The position numbers and the translations under genes were made by a program. Below, one piece after another: positions 11,601 to 23,088 of a stretch of DNA of 64,000 nt (its first letter is position 1; each line of letters opens with the position of its first letter). The notes under the pieces are model-generated. The model did not search any database and was not told where the DNA came from. It was given only the letters and a program-made list of their open reading frames with translations. The stretch is taken from contig CAJNOQ010000118.1 of assembly GCA_905250885.1 (NCBI GenBank), positions 1 to 64,000 of the forward strand, read 5' to 3'. Source of the DNA: Didymodactylos carnosus. Taxonomy: Eukaryota > Rotifera > Eurotatoria > Philodinida > Philodinidae.

Positions 11601-13324
11601 ATAAATTAAATGTCGATGTAAAAGTGATACAAGCCGGTATGTTTAATCGTTCATCAACAAGTAGTGAACGACAACAATTTTTAGAACAAATATTAGTTGA
11701 AGATGATGAAGAACAAACAAGTGGTGGTACAGCTGATGAAGAAGATTTACCAGATGATGAAACAATTAATCAAATGATAGCACGAACAGAACATGAATTT
11801 AATTTATTTAATCGAATGGATATAGCTAGAAGAGAATATGAAGCTAAATATGGCGTGGGAAGTGGAGGGGATGGAGCTCATGAAAGACGAGTGGCTGCCG
11901 CAGCGATGAGAACAACGGATGAAACAACAAAAACAACGTATCCAGTTAAAAAATCGGATAAAAAAGGGAGCCATCTTAAATCCTCAAATAAACAAAAAAA
12001 AATGAAATTAACAGATGATCTAGAAGACGAAACAAGTGAGAACGACGATTCTTCTGATATACCAAAAAATTCAAACAGGTAAAATCTATTTGACGTTATA
12101 AGATGAAAATTGTTTTCTTGTTGTATATTTAGAAAATTAACACCATCATTTCTTGCTCAAAGTGATGAGGAAATGGTTATTGATTCAGAGTTAAATATGG
12201 CAAAAAGTGACGATGAAGATATTTTGGATGATGATTTGGAAGATGACGATGAAGAAATTGATGATCCATTACAACAGTCAGAACCAAAACAAATAATAAA
12301 ACATCGACGTAAAATGAAAACAAATCGTTTAATAACTGAAGATGAATTACCCGAATGGTTAAAAAAAAATGTTGACGAAGTTGAACAAACATTAGAAAAT
12401 GAGGATGACTTTGGTAAAGGACGTCGACAACGTAAAGATGTTGATTACAGTGATAATTTGACGGAACGTGAATTTTTAGCTGCATTAGAAGAAGGAAATT
12501 TAGGTATGTTAATTCTTGACAATGTGATTACAAGTGTAAAGTGTGAAATGTCTTTTTTCTCTGTCTTTGTAGATGACGTCGAACAACAAAAACGTCAACG
12601 AAAACAAACAAAAAAATTCGTAAATGATACATCAACTAATATGGATGATGATGATGACATAGATAGTACAACTCAAAATGTTACAACAACAAATTCCACA
12701 TATCAACAATCCAATCAACAAGAACAACAACGCAAGAATACTAAACAACGTAGTAGTGTAACAAAACGTCATCAAAATATAGATTCAAAAATTCTTCAGC
12801 AATGTAAAGTTCTATTAGATAAACTAATTCATTATCATGATTCTGATGGGAGACAATTGTCACAACCGTTCATTCGTTTACCCGGACAAAAACAATTACC
12901 CATCTATTATCAAACAATTAAAGATCCAATTGACTTTAACCGTATTCGTCGACGTATTGAAACTTATCATTATGAAACATTAGATGATTTTGAACAAGAT
13001 ATTGTTTTATTATGTAAAAATGCTCAAACATTCAATATGGAAACATCTCTTATCTATACGGATTCAATTGAATTAGAAAAAATATTTCAAAACTTACGAA
13101 AGCAATTGGAAAGTGGAGAAATTGATCTCAACTACGAACAAGTGAACGTACGAAAAATATCATTTCGTCGAGGTGGTGGTGGTGGGAAATCGGGGCGAAA
13201 AGGAGGAACAAATGGAAAAAGAAAAAAACGGTCAATTTCATCATCAGAGGATGAATCAGAGAATGCCGTGGAGGATGAAGAAGAAGACGATAATTTATCA
13301 TTAAAAACAAAAGACATCATATGA
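8613..13324 (+). CDS. SMARCA4: SWI/SNF chromatin-remodelling ATPase, BRM/BRG1 type
   Basis: This is the catalytic subunit of the BAF/SWI-SNF nucleosome remodeler, which moves nucleosomes using ATP in the nucleus. Exons: 8613-9623, 9690-9928, 9988-10873, 10928-12078, 12133-12503 and 12573-13324, giving about 1469 residues. Domains in order: QLQ (about 12-46), HSA helix (about 220-300, actin-related protein binding), an AT-hook-like RGRPK (about 353), the SNF2 ATPase with DEMGLGKT (about 497) and the DEGH box (about 600), helicase lobe 2 with [16 protein letters not shown] (about 906), an acidic tail, and a C-terminal bromodomain (about 1290-1400). The linked helicase and bromodomain set it apart from ISWI and CHD. 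It could be called SMARCA2 equally well; invertebrates have one brm gene. The long Pro-rich N-terminus of vertebrate proteins is absent. The ATG at 8613 follows an AG acceptor (8609-8610), so a 5' exon or leader splice is likely. Confidence 0.95.
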
Positions 13325-13711
13325 AGTCAACAACAACAACAAGTTGCATCTGAAATTATCAGAACTGAATAAAATATGGATAACATCTAACAAGAAGAAA
13401 ATGCGATTTCTTATCTAAATTGATTACTCGAACATAATAACTATTAAACTAACTGTCTGAAGTATAAAATATTTTTGTTTTGGATCAATATCTCGTTTCT
13501 GACATTTGTTGATTTGTTTACTGGTTGTATCTATCTTATATTTTAAAAACTTCAATTTTTATACGAAACACTAGGTTATGTAAGAATAGTATTTATTTTT
13601 TTGCATAATTCAGTATTTTATTTATTTCCAGTTTTTTTCTTATGACATCTTGATTGTTTTTGTTGTTCTTCTCTAGTTAATATTTTTGAATTGAATTTGT
13701 ATGATTGTATA

Positions 13712-13717
13712 AATAAA
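13712..13717 (+). terminator. Poly(A) signal of the SWI/SNF gene
   Basis: AATAAA lies about 390 bp after the stop codon in an AT-rich 3' flank. It is the best candidate polyadenylation signal for the gene ending at 13324. Confidence 0.4.
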
Positions 13718-13724
13718 GTTTTTT

Positions 13725-14863
13725 GGACAATGATTTATAATTTTCTTACATGGTAATCTTACCGTTTGGTGCTATTAGTCACTTCAAAAGTTAATTAAAC
13801 TAGTAGTTTCCTTTATAATTAAATATTAATTTCGTTCAACTTACTCGATTGCCCATTGTTTATTAATAAAAAACTAAAATTTTTAACTGATTTGAAATCG
13901 CATAGTCTAACGGAATACGATGACACACGACGAAAAAATCCCACTGTACATCCTCATCATCATCACTTCTTTACTTCACATTAAAGGTAAATCAAACGAG
14001 TCGAATATGGAAGGTTTTCTTTGTTATATGTTCATTATATTCAGTATAATATGTAGAAAATTGAACCTTTTTTTTTTGTTTAGATAGGTTAGAAGAAATG
14101 TCGCCTATAGTTTTATTTACTCTTTATCATATTTTTCAAAGTCACCTTTGAAAAAAAAACGGAAAAAATGTCTTCTTTTGTTCTCTATGCGAGATGATTT
14201 TTGAAAACGCAATAGAGCGTAATATAAAGAAAGTTATATTCTCTATAGTTGTAGATGTTTTCTCCTGTAATAAAGATAAAATAAACATTGAAATCGAGGA
14301 GTACGTGTATATGCAACAATTTTGACTCTTTATGACTAAATCCATAATTCACATTTATTATAAACACGCATATATACACAAGAAAGAGATATTGGAGATG
14401 AGAACAGTTATTAGCGAGAAAGATAATGGTGTATAAAAGAAAAAAAGGTTGATATTAAAAAAACATAGGATAAATCTTTTTTCATTCATATATTACAATT
14501 AAAACTTGACCTCAATGTGTATAATAGTAAGTCAAGAGTAGATCGTATCAATCATACAAATCATTGAACACCTGACATATGATTAGTTCAGCTATAATTT
14601 TAAGACTAAACGTATTTGTTTAAAAACTAATGAATATTCACGGAAATTTATGCATAAAATTCATCAATTTTAAAAATAAAACCTTGCTATTTGGCTAGAC
14701 TTTCGTTACATCATACATTATCATCAGTTAGATGAAATGGCTAATTTGATGAACAATTATATCATTTATCCTACTTTCTATAATTTAAGTTTTAGAATAA
14801 AGTTAATATCAAATAAATGTGTATACATATGACTTATTTTAACATATTTTTTCTTAATTTTAG
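13725..14863. other. Intergenic region before HSPBAP1
   Basis: AT-rich spacer without coding signal. It should hold the promoter of the downstream gene, but no core element could be singled out. The segment ends in a pyrimidine-rich tract and AG directly before the HSPBAP1 start codon. Confidence 0.4.
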
Positions 14864-16454
14864 ATGACATCCATCAATGATTTAAATAAACCGTATATTT
14901 TTAACTCTACTTCAATTATTCGAGACAATTTACCATGGACTCCGGAACATATTGCTGTACTACTAAAAAAAAAAAAATTGCCATTTCGACTAGGAAAACG
15001 AATAATTGATTCTGGTATATAAATTAATATATATATATTTTTCTTTTTTGTACAATAAAAACCTTGTTCAACATAATGAAAATTATTTCTCTCTAGTATT
15101 CAGGTATACAATTTGAAAAAGATTGTCATCATATACAAGCGACTGTTGAAGATTTTATTCAATGGAATAATAATAATGATCAGATATTGGTAGACAATAA
15201 TGAATTTTCAAATTATTCAAATAAAGATTATTTTGCCTATGCTGATTATATGCATTTTAGAGAATTGTTTGCGGATGATGATTCTTTTTTAAAAGTAAAA
15301 AGATATATTTTTTTAATTTTTATTTATAAACTATTTTCTATTCTTTTAGCTTATTGATTGGTCTCAAATTGGTCTGAGAAGAAATAGTATCGATTCAACA
15401 TTATGGATTGGATCTCAAGGTGCTTATACACCATGCCATTTTGATACATATGGAATTAATTTTGTTTTACAAGTTTTTGGTCGGTAAGAAGTTATTTTTT
15501 CTAATTTTTTTTTTTCTATTATTCGTTTATTAACCAACATACGTTTTAGAAAGCGGTGGCTTTTATTCTCTCCTAAAACTGCGATTAGTAAAATGCAAAC
15601 AAGAATACCATACGAAGAATCAAGTGTCTATGCCAATATAAATTTTGTCTCGACAAATCGTCAGATATTTGAAAGCATTAAAGTAAGTGATGATATTTTT
15701 TATTCATTAATGTGTCTTTCATCTATCGCATAGGATGTTGATACAATAGAAATTATATTAAAACCTGGAGATGTTCTATTTATTCCAAAACATTGGTGGC
15801 ATTTTGTTTATTCACTTGACAAAACGACAATTTCACTCAATACTTGGCTTGAACAAGTAAAATATTGAGATTTTATTTTTCATACACTTTAATCAATATA
15901 TTTTTTTATAGCCTGACGATAGTGTTGAACGTACGAAAGAAATGATTTCAAGATATTTAATATCATCAATTATGACAGCTCACATGTATGAACCTACTCA
16001 ATGGCTTAATCATAATGAAGTTTGTTACATAACACTGTTGATTTTATAGTGACAACAATGCTTTGTTCTTTATTTCTAGATATTGACTGATAATTTCACG
16101 AATTTAACAATTCTATCCAATCTTTTACAACAACAACAACAACAAGAACGAGATGAGAATGATATACATGATCCAGTAGAACCTCCAATAAAACGTTGTT
16201 GCGTAGAGAATGTGCAAATAATGCCTGCTCACCATATCGGACAAATATCATTGGAAGAAAAACCCTTTTGTCAAACTATGCACTATCAGCAATGTAAAAA
16301 CGATGAAAGTTCAAAAGAAGAAAAGCAACTACTACAAGAACCAGACGAATTTGATTTTTTAAAAAATATTGTACGAGCAGTAACTTCACCGGATACAATT
16401 GATTTTATATATAAAAAACTAATTGAACAATCATCTATGCATGCTAAACCTTAA
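14864..16454 (+). CDS. HSPBAP1: HSPBAP1-like JmjC-domain protein
   Basis: Homolog of HSPB1-associated protein 1, a Fe(II)/2-oxoglutarate oxygenase-fold (JmjC) protein reported to bind small heat-shock protein HSP27; its substrate is not established. Seven exons: 14864-15014, 15104-15294, 15350-15483, 15550-15682, 15734-15856, 15912-16019 and 16080-16454, giving 404 residues. The match runs through the whole cupin core: FAYADYMHF, WIGSQGAYTPCHFDTYG, FGRKRWLLFSP, TRIPYEESSVYANIN, PGDVLFIPKHWWHFV. CHFD supplies the H-x-D metal ligands, and the histidine in HWWHF is the likely third ligand, so the active site looks intact. The C-terminal exon is Gln-rich and poorly conserved. The start ATG directly follows TTTTAG, so a 5' UTR intron or spliced leader probably joins exactly at the start codon. 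Confidence 0.92.
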
Positions 16455-17059
16455 CTATGTTATTATTGTACAGCTTTTTAAAGAAATCATGCTCCGGTTT
16501 CATAAATTCATTCAGACGAATAACACTTCAAGATTTAAAAACTCTGTGACTGTCAGTAAGATGAGAAAAAGTTTCAGATAACTCACGTTATGCTTAATAG
16601 TCCTGATTGAAAAGTAGAAGGGATGATTCGATGCATTTATTTGATAAAATGAGAATATTATCATACAATGGTTAGATACTGATGGTTAGATAGAACTTAG
16701 CTGATTCAAAGAGAAAAAAACTCTTCTTTTATCCAAGTTTGAAAAAACAATACAAGGTTGCCCTTTGATATTATCTGTAAATGAGGGTTTTGAAGTACTG
16801 TTACAATATCGTGACCTTCTAATATTTCTTGATTCGTGTGCATTTATCTTCAGACAGAACTGGTGTTATATATGCAGAGCAATAGATCATTTCGGTACTA
16901 TCTATATGGATTTTCGGTTCTACACTTCGCAATAAGAAATTTTATACTACATACTCTAAACAGTTTGAACTCTGCCAGTAATACTCAGACTGGTTCGAAC
17001 AGACGTTTCTTAACTGATCTATAGAACTTTAAATGTAACAACTGACTCAGAAATAATGA
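16455..17059. other. Intergenic spacer
   Basis: Holds the 3' flank of HSPBAP1 and AT-rich sequence. No gene or repeat was recognised. Confidence 0.4.
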
Positions 17060-17763
17060 CCATTCGGGAGGGTATTCGTGCATGAAATCTTCTACCTAAT
17101 GATATACGTTCAATACATAAACTGACTGATTTCAAACTCAGATTAGTCTTACAATGTATTCCGTCCTTTCGTTTATCGTTAATGCATGATCGGTGGTTGG
17201 AAATACATCACACGCGATGTAGAGTTGATAATCCCCAACTAAATCACTATCTCTTCACCAGAGGTGGATTAGAAAAGTCACCGGCGTGGAGGGACTACTA
17301 AACATTTTTTCATGGACTGTGCTCTTTATGACAAGTCTCATAATCTAATGTTTGAGGAGGTGCGTATTGTCCTTAAAGATAATCATATTACGTTGGAGCA
17401 TATACTTTTGAAACATGAATCTATCCGAGTACTGCCTAAACAGGACCTAATACGAGTGTACACAGCCATCATCCACTTTATTGATGCCACCGGAAGATTC
17501 AATCAGTTATGATGTACTAAGCCTCCATGAGCGGGATGTCACATGAATAGAGTGGGTCTTAGGAGTCGATTCCCATTCCTCTCTCTCTTCACCAACACTA
17601 CTATAATCTCTCTTCTCTATATACTCATTTTATTCTATAGTGTTCATGTAGAATCCGGTATAGAATGGGGTATCCCGGTTTGCCGTAGATGTGTTTCTTT
17701 TTTGTTGTGGTACTTTTTTTTACTATTATTTCGTGAATAAAAAATGTTTAAACAAAAAAAAAT
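17060..17763 (+). mobile_element. LINE remnant, 3' end with A-rich tail
   Basis: The plus frame 17312-17512 encodes MDCALYDKSHNLMFEEVRI... ending in RVYTAIIHFIDATGRFNQL. This is the HFxxxC..Y zinc-knuckle remnant and C-terminal tail typical of LINE ORF2 proteins. The sequence before it (17060-17310) keeps LINE-like pieces (for example PQLNHYLFTRGG) but in shifted frames with stops. After the stop comes about 250 bp of untranslated sequence and then an A-rich run (about 17750-17763), as expected for the 3' end of a target-primed LINE insertion. The copy is 5' truncated and inactive. Confidence 0.6.
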
Positions 17764-18290
17764 AAATAATAATGACCTTCTCAGTATGTTACTTATATCT
17801 CTCCATCCATCGAGTCCTTTGAGCTGATTGTTTTTGTAAATGATTTTTCGTTTAATTCTCTGCAGAAATCGTATTGAACATTTTTTTATATATCGTAAAA
17901 GTAAAAGAATATAGGTGAAATATTGCAAAGTGTCACTCTTCATTACTTTCTAACACAAAACTAGAGCTAGACGAGTTCGAGTCACGACTCAGACTCGAGT
18001 CGCGTTTTGTTATTACTCAAAATCGACTCGGACTCGGGGTAAAAATTCGTGAAATCTGAGAAAGGGATTCGAGCCAGTTTTTGGAGAAATCCAGTTTTCA
18101 TTTTGTTTTTCATTTATAAGTCTTTTATCACAAAGAATGATTAAGAAAAAATAACCTTTTTCTGTATGTGGGGTTAACTGTTGTATATGGTCTTGGTGTC
18201 TTTTAAAAAAAGACCAAACGCCTTATTCGAAATAGCCTCTTTTATCTCTAATACGGACGAACTAAACAAACTATTTCATTATAGATAATA

Positions 18291-18428
18291 AGAGATACAC
18301 CACCTTTTTCATCATGAAAATCGACTATTTTCTGTTTGAGACGTTTCGTCTTTATTCAAAAGACATCCTCAGAAGAGATACACCACCTTTTTCATCATGA
18401 AAATCGACTATTTTCTGTTTGAGACGTT
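18291..18428. repeat. Perfect 55-bp tandem duplication, period 83 bp
   Basis: The 55-bp segment 18291-18345 is repeated without change at 18374-18428. The 28-bp spacer between the copies carries a hammerhead-like core on the minus strand (separate entry). The duplication is identical, so it is young or maintained. Confidence 0.8.
18341..18372 (-). other. Hammerhead-ribozyme-like core, incomplete
   Basis: On the minus strand CTGAGGA is followed by one base, a perfect 6-bp stem GTCTTT/AAAGAC with a TGAAT loop, then GAAACGT. This copies the hammerhead layout (CUGANGA, stem II, GAAA, short ACGU stem III). It has one extra base before stem II, and no complementary stem I strands could be found. 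It may be a decayed ribozyme from a Penelope-like or retrozyme element. Confidence 0.35.
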
Positions 18429-18534
18429 GATGATTCAATTATTAAATTCTTCACCTTACAAAATGATTAAACTATTTCATTCTATATAGAGAAAAATAAC
18501 CGAAATTTCGCTCTAAAAATATGAAAATATTCTT

Positions 18535-18807
18535 TAAAATTTTTCTAACAACTGGGTTTTGTAGAGTAAACATTTTTCTACAAGCTATGGAAGTGTTCGT
18601 TATCTTAGGCATGCAACGGTTATTTTATCGGGGCTCTTGGGGGCAGTACTTTTAAAAATCGAAGAAACTTTTTACAATTGCTGCCGCCAGGAGCCTCAAT
18701 AAAATAACCGTTCATCTTGATCCAGTACTTATAGAAAAAAGATTTCTTGAAAGACATCTTGTAAAAAAATGTTTGCCCTACTAAATCCAGTTGTTAGAAA
18801 AATTTTA
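18535..18807. mobile_element. Inner palindromic element, about 273 bp
   Basis: The ends read AAAATTTTTCTAACAACTGG (18535 onward) and its inverse CCAGTTGTTAGAAAAATTTT (18787-18806). The similarity continues inward through AACATTTTTCTACAAG and the central pair AACGGTTATTTTAT / ATAAAATAACCGTT, so almost the entire element folds on itself. It sits inside the middle element. It has no coding capacity. Confidence 0.65.
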
Positions 18808-19549
18808 ATATCCATACTTTTCATGCAATCCGTTTCAGAAAAAAGGGAAAATTTATTGGTTATAACCGGTGCGTGCCTACTCGAGTCAGACTCATGACTC
18901 ATGACAAAATGACTCGGGCTCGAAGAACGACTGACTCGCTCAGCTCTATCTAAAACACAACAAGAAAATATTTATTTTGGACACAGTCCTATACATCAGA
19001 ATGGGATCAAAATGTATATTCTGGAAGTCTGGCGTGTTGTCTTTCCTTTCGTGTGTCAGAGGTTTGCTCTGAACGAGTTTTCCTGACACAAAAAGCGGTT
19101 TTATTAAAATTTACCAAAAGAAAGGAAAATTTTCATCTTTTCGCCTTGTCACTGGAAAAGAAATGGAACTATTGAGTTTTCTTTACGTAATAAAAGACTT
19201 ATTACGACGGACGTAATAAAAGAATTATTTTGCTTTAAGATGAGACTAATTAGACCTCAACATATTTGATTCTGACCGATTTATAAAAAAATTTTACATG
19301 CTCCCAAAATTGCAGTTTGAAAACGACGACTTTTAATAAAACCAATAAAACAAAAAAAATTCTGTCGCAACCATTTACAATTCTGTAAAGTTTTAAATAT
19401 GGCCATTTCTTGGAGCTTTTATGATTATCTTCTTTGTTCACTATGATTTCTGTAGAGAATTAAACGGGAAATCATTTACAAAAACAATCAGCTCAAAGGG
19501 CTTAGTGGATGGAGAGATATAAGCAAAATACTGAGAAGGCCATTATTTT

Positions 19550-21170
19550 TGATTTAGCCATTAGACAGTACGTGATGTAATAAAGAGTAGTCTGTATTGT
19601 GAAGAATTAAATAAGATATACTATATCTCCGTGCAATTTGAGATCATAGTATATGAAAATGAATGAATATTACATAATATAACGAATGATTCAATGGGGA
19701 GGAAAGACTTCTAGATGGTAAGCTATATGACGCATAACCTATTAAACTTTTTATGAAAAATACAAACAATATTTTAGCGAAACAAGAAAAATCAAATTAT
19801 TAAAAAATACTTCATTAGTTTTGTACTTCTAACTGATACTGCTCTACTACTGATATATATTGAAAGCTCCAATCGATGATATATATTGTAAAAGTTGCAT
19901 TATTATTAATCTAAATTATATAATTAAATATGCTATAGAACAAGAACTTTGGTGCCAATAAATTGATAAAAAGCTTGTCCGTTCAACTGTTTTTTTAGGA
20001 CAATTTTACACTGCGTTTAATCACAAAAATGACACAGTTGGACTTGTGAATTTCTGAGATTAGAAACGTAGAAAATCGACTGGAAAAAAGACGGGAACAA
20101 TTTTTAATCTTAAGAATTCACTTATCGTATTGATGTTGCAACTTCTCCGTAGATAGCGATGAATTCGCTGTTATACGCAAACACTGTTGTTCTTTAACAA
20201 TGAATATACTCATTAACAAAAAATATCGGTATTTTTGCTCAATATTACTGTGAAGAACCAACATTTTGGTTTCATGACAAACAGGTCATGATCACAACTA
20301 ATTTGGATCTAACAATGCTAAGTGCTTTCTAAGGAAACTCTAAGCCTACAGACTAGCTTGATTCACATCTACTGAATCTCTCTCTGTTTATCTTTTAGTG
20401 CAACACCGAAGGTTAAAGATCAGCAATAGCTTGGCATGTTCATCGATAAACACGGATAATTTCTTCAAAAAAAAATAAATAATTCGAGTTTTTACACTTT
20501 TTTGCCGTTCTGAAAACAAAAAGATACATTTTTTCGATAGACAAAGAATGTTCACCGTTAGAAAAACAGTGAGTGTTCAACTAGATTTTTACTAGAAACC
20601 ATTGATTCAATAGATGACTGTTTACTTTTCCATTATTATAGTTTAATGCTACATATTAACTAAGGTAATTGTCTAATACAGCTAAAGCATATAGGAAAAA
20701 AATAGGCCTAAAAACTAGGAATGATAAATCAATAAAACATGAGAAAATAAAATATGAGAAAATAAAATATGAGAAAATAAGAAAAAGATTGGTTAATTTC
20801 GAACAATGGTTATTTTCGTCACAAAATAATCAAACAAAATAAGCCTAACATACACAATGACTAATCTTACTATTTTGATTTCTAGGCAACCTTTTATGGG
20901 ATGTTTTTCTTTAGTCCACACATAGCGATCTGAAAAGTGAATGCATAATATTACACTTTTATCCTAGCCACGGTTACACGATCTTCATTCAAAATCATTG
21001 TGTTTTGAATACGTTAAAAAAAACGTCCTCGTTTGTAATTATCCTAACAGCATCTAAATTAAGAAAATAAGGAACTCTGCTACTATTCAACTATAGTTTC
21101 CGTCAATCATACAGGGATATGGAGATGGAAGGGTGCAGAGGGGTGCACACTACACAGTTATAGATCTTGT
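19550..21170. other. Non-genic AT-rich region
   Basis: No gene or clear transposon is seen. A short direct repeat (three copies of an AAAATATGAGAAAATAA-like unit) occurs at about 20735-20780. Confidence 0.4.
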
Positions 21171-21734
21171 ATCGGTGGTCCAGTGAAAATCGACCACTTT
21201 TTGTTTTCGATTTTTCTCAGCTGTGTTTCTCAGTAAAAATGGATGGATATATAAAAAACATTGATGAGGTTTGAAATAGTCAACTTTCTAAAGTATTTTC
21301 AGCAAATTCAACTTTTTTCAAACGCTTGCACAGTTGCCAAAATACATCAAAATAAATTTTCTGATGAATCCAAAAAGTTTGATTTTGTATGAGTTAGGAC
21401 GATTTTACATAATAGTGCGAAACTTATGTGACGAGTTAAAATAAATGAGTAACGAATACGAGTAAAAATAAAAAGTTTGATTTTTCCAAATCTCAACAGA
21501 TAAAGAAATAAAACCAAAAAACTATTATTTCGATCAGCTAGTTGACTACTTCAAACCTCATCAAATATTTTTCATATATCCGTCCACTTTTACTTTTATA
21601 ACAAAACACTTAATACAATTTTTGTAGAGAATTTCAAGACGCATCTTGTAGTATATGAATGAACTCAAACGGATGAAATATGGCTGAGAAAAGTCGAAAA
21701 CAAAAAGTGATCCATTTTCACTGGATCACCCGAT
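21171..21734. mobile_element. Inverted-repeat element (MITE), 564 bp
   Basis: The left end ATCGGTGGTCCAGTGAAAAT mirrors the right end ATTTTCACTGGATCACCCGAT. The match continues through CACTTTTTGTTTTCGA.TTTTCTCAGC. A second inner pair, TTGATGAGGTTTGAA.TAGTCAAC and its inverse near 21540-21560, shows that the element folds along much of its length. It lies just downstream of the alternative oxidase stop codon and is non-coding. Confidence 0.65.
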
Positions 21735-21798
21735 AGAAAACAGATAGTATAATTCAAATATGTAAGAACCTACACAAAAGAAATAAGTGTAAAATAAA

Positions 21799-23088
21799 TC
21801 ATGTTTCTTTTGTTTTTCGATCATCATGTTTTTTTTGTTCTGCTTCAGTAGGCGGATCCATTTCATTTTCTTTTTCCAAAAAGGGATTCACTTGGTGAGA
21901 TTTTACATCGGCAAATGTATGATTAACATGTCGATGGTTTGCTTCATCTGCTCTAACAGCTAATAATACATCACGCATCAATGCATCATCTGCTAATTGC
22001 CAATAATTGATAGCAATTTTAGGTGCTGCGAGATTTGTCCATTTTGATAATTTTCCAGCATCAAGATCTTTCAAACAACGTGTATATCTTAATAAAAAGA
22101 AACAACAACAAAATATAGTTATATGTTTTAGATTACGCCTAATTTTAACTCACGTCATTACAGCTTCTTCTTCGAGAAATCCCACAAAACGATGACATGC
22201 TCTTGGTGATATTAAATATGCTGCAAAAAAAAAATTGAAGAATACACCTTGACCAAGAAGAACCATGAGACGAAAAAATCGACCAGGTTGTCGAAGCTCC
22301 ATAAATGTTAGTAAATGCATTCGTTCATTTTCCGCTTCCTCAAGCAACGTGTGAATCCATCCATGATCGCGTTTCATCGTACCTTCAAATATAAATTCAT
22401 TTGATATTTCATAGTCTGAGATGCTTCTCCAACTTACGCAATGATTTCATATGCCGATTCATTCCTGCAACCATCCCTGGTACACCAGCAACCGATTCCA
22501 AAAAAATAATTCGTCGCAACCATTGTTCTTCCGTCATATTTTGTTTTGAAGGCTAAAAACAGAGATTTATTTACAAAAATAATTTATGTACACAAAAATA
22601 TTTCTTACTGTTTTGTGATCTCCATCTTTGTGATCAGGTGCCGGTCGATAACCAGTGAAAGTATCGAAGAAAAATCGTAATGTTCTCACAGCAGCGTACG
22701 CTGCACGATCCTGCCATGTTTCTAATTTTTTATGTGTAATTTTAACAGCGTAAACTTCTTCTTTCGAATAGACAGGATGAGACATCATATAACTTTTTTC
22801 AATTTTAGTTGGTTTTTTATGAAATGTTGATGATTGTGAATCTGTTCTTGGATGTGGTTGTTCACCAGTTGGTTTCGCTGATGATTGGTTTTCTCCATCT
22901 TGTTTTGGGATATTTTCTTGTTTTTCATATGAATTTTTACCTTCTGTGGCGGCGATTGACAGTCGGGACGTTGTATGAAAACTACTTCGCTGTACATTGT
23001 ATGAAATGAAATTTAACAATTTAGATTCATGGAGACGAGTAATCGTTGTAATCCCGTTACGGACGGGAAATAATGCGATTATTTTCAT
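21799..23088 (-). CDS. AOX: Mitochondrial alternative oxidase
   Basis: Inner-membrane ubiquinol oxidase that passes electrons from ubiquinol straight to oxygen, bypassing complexes III and IV without pumping protons. Exons on the minus strand: 23088-22609, 22552-22438, 22382-22154 and 22087-21799, giving 370 residues. The diiron ligands are all visible: [11 protein letters not shown] (Glu), EEAENERMH (E..MH), [10 protein letters not shown] (Glu) and [11 protein letters not shown] (E..H). The hydrophobic surface helices that dock to the membrane follow the usual order. The N-terminus starting [11 protein letters not shown] is basic and lacks acidic residues, as in a mitochondrial targeting peptide. 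An acidic/Gln-rich spacer precedes the conserved domain. ATG 23088 is the first true ATG; TTGCAG lies just upstream and could be a 5' UTR or spliced-leader acceptor. Vertebrates lack AOX, while several invertebrate groups keep it. Confidence 0.95.

Larger units (their letters stand above)
17962..18948. mobile_element. Middle inverted-repeat element with CGAGT/GACTC-rich ends
   Basis: The left end begins TAGAGCTAGACGAGT and the right end finishes ACTCGCTCAGCTCTA, its imperfect inverse. Both ends are dense in ACTCGAGTC-like words (17964-18050 and 18880-18948), and the similarity continues through TTTTGT.AT.A..CA. It lies inside the 17764-19549 element and carries no protein signature. Confidence 0.5.
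17764..19549. mobile_element. Outer inverted-repeat element with 105-bp arms
   Basis: A roughly 108-bp segment at 17764-17872 recurs in inverted orientation at 19441-19549 with about 90% identity by eye. Shared landmarks are CCTTCTCAGTAT, CTTATATCTCTCCATCCA, GAGCTGATTGTTTTTGTAAA and TTTAATTCTCT. The arms bracket 1.57 kb, which itself contains two further inverted-repeat elements. No transposase frame is seen. The left arm abuts the A-rich tail of the LINE remnant. Confidence 0.6.
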
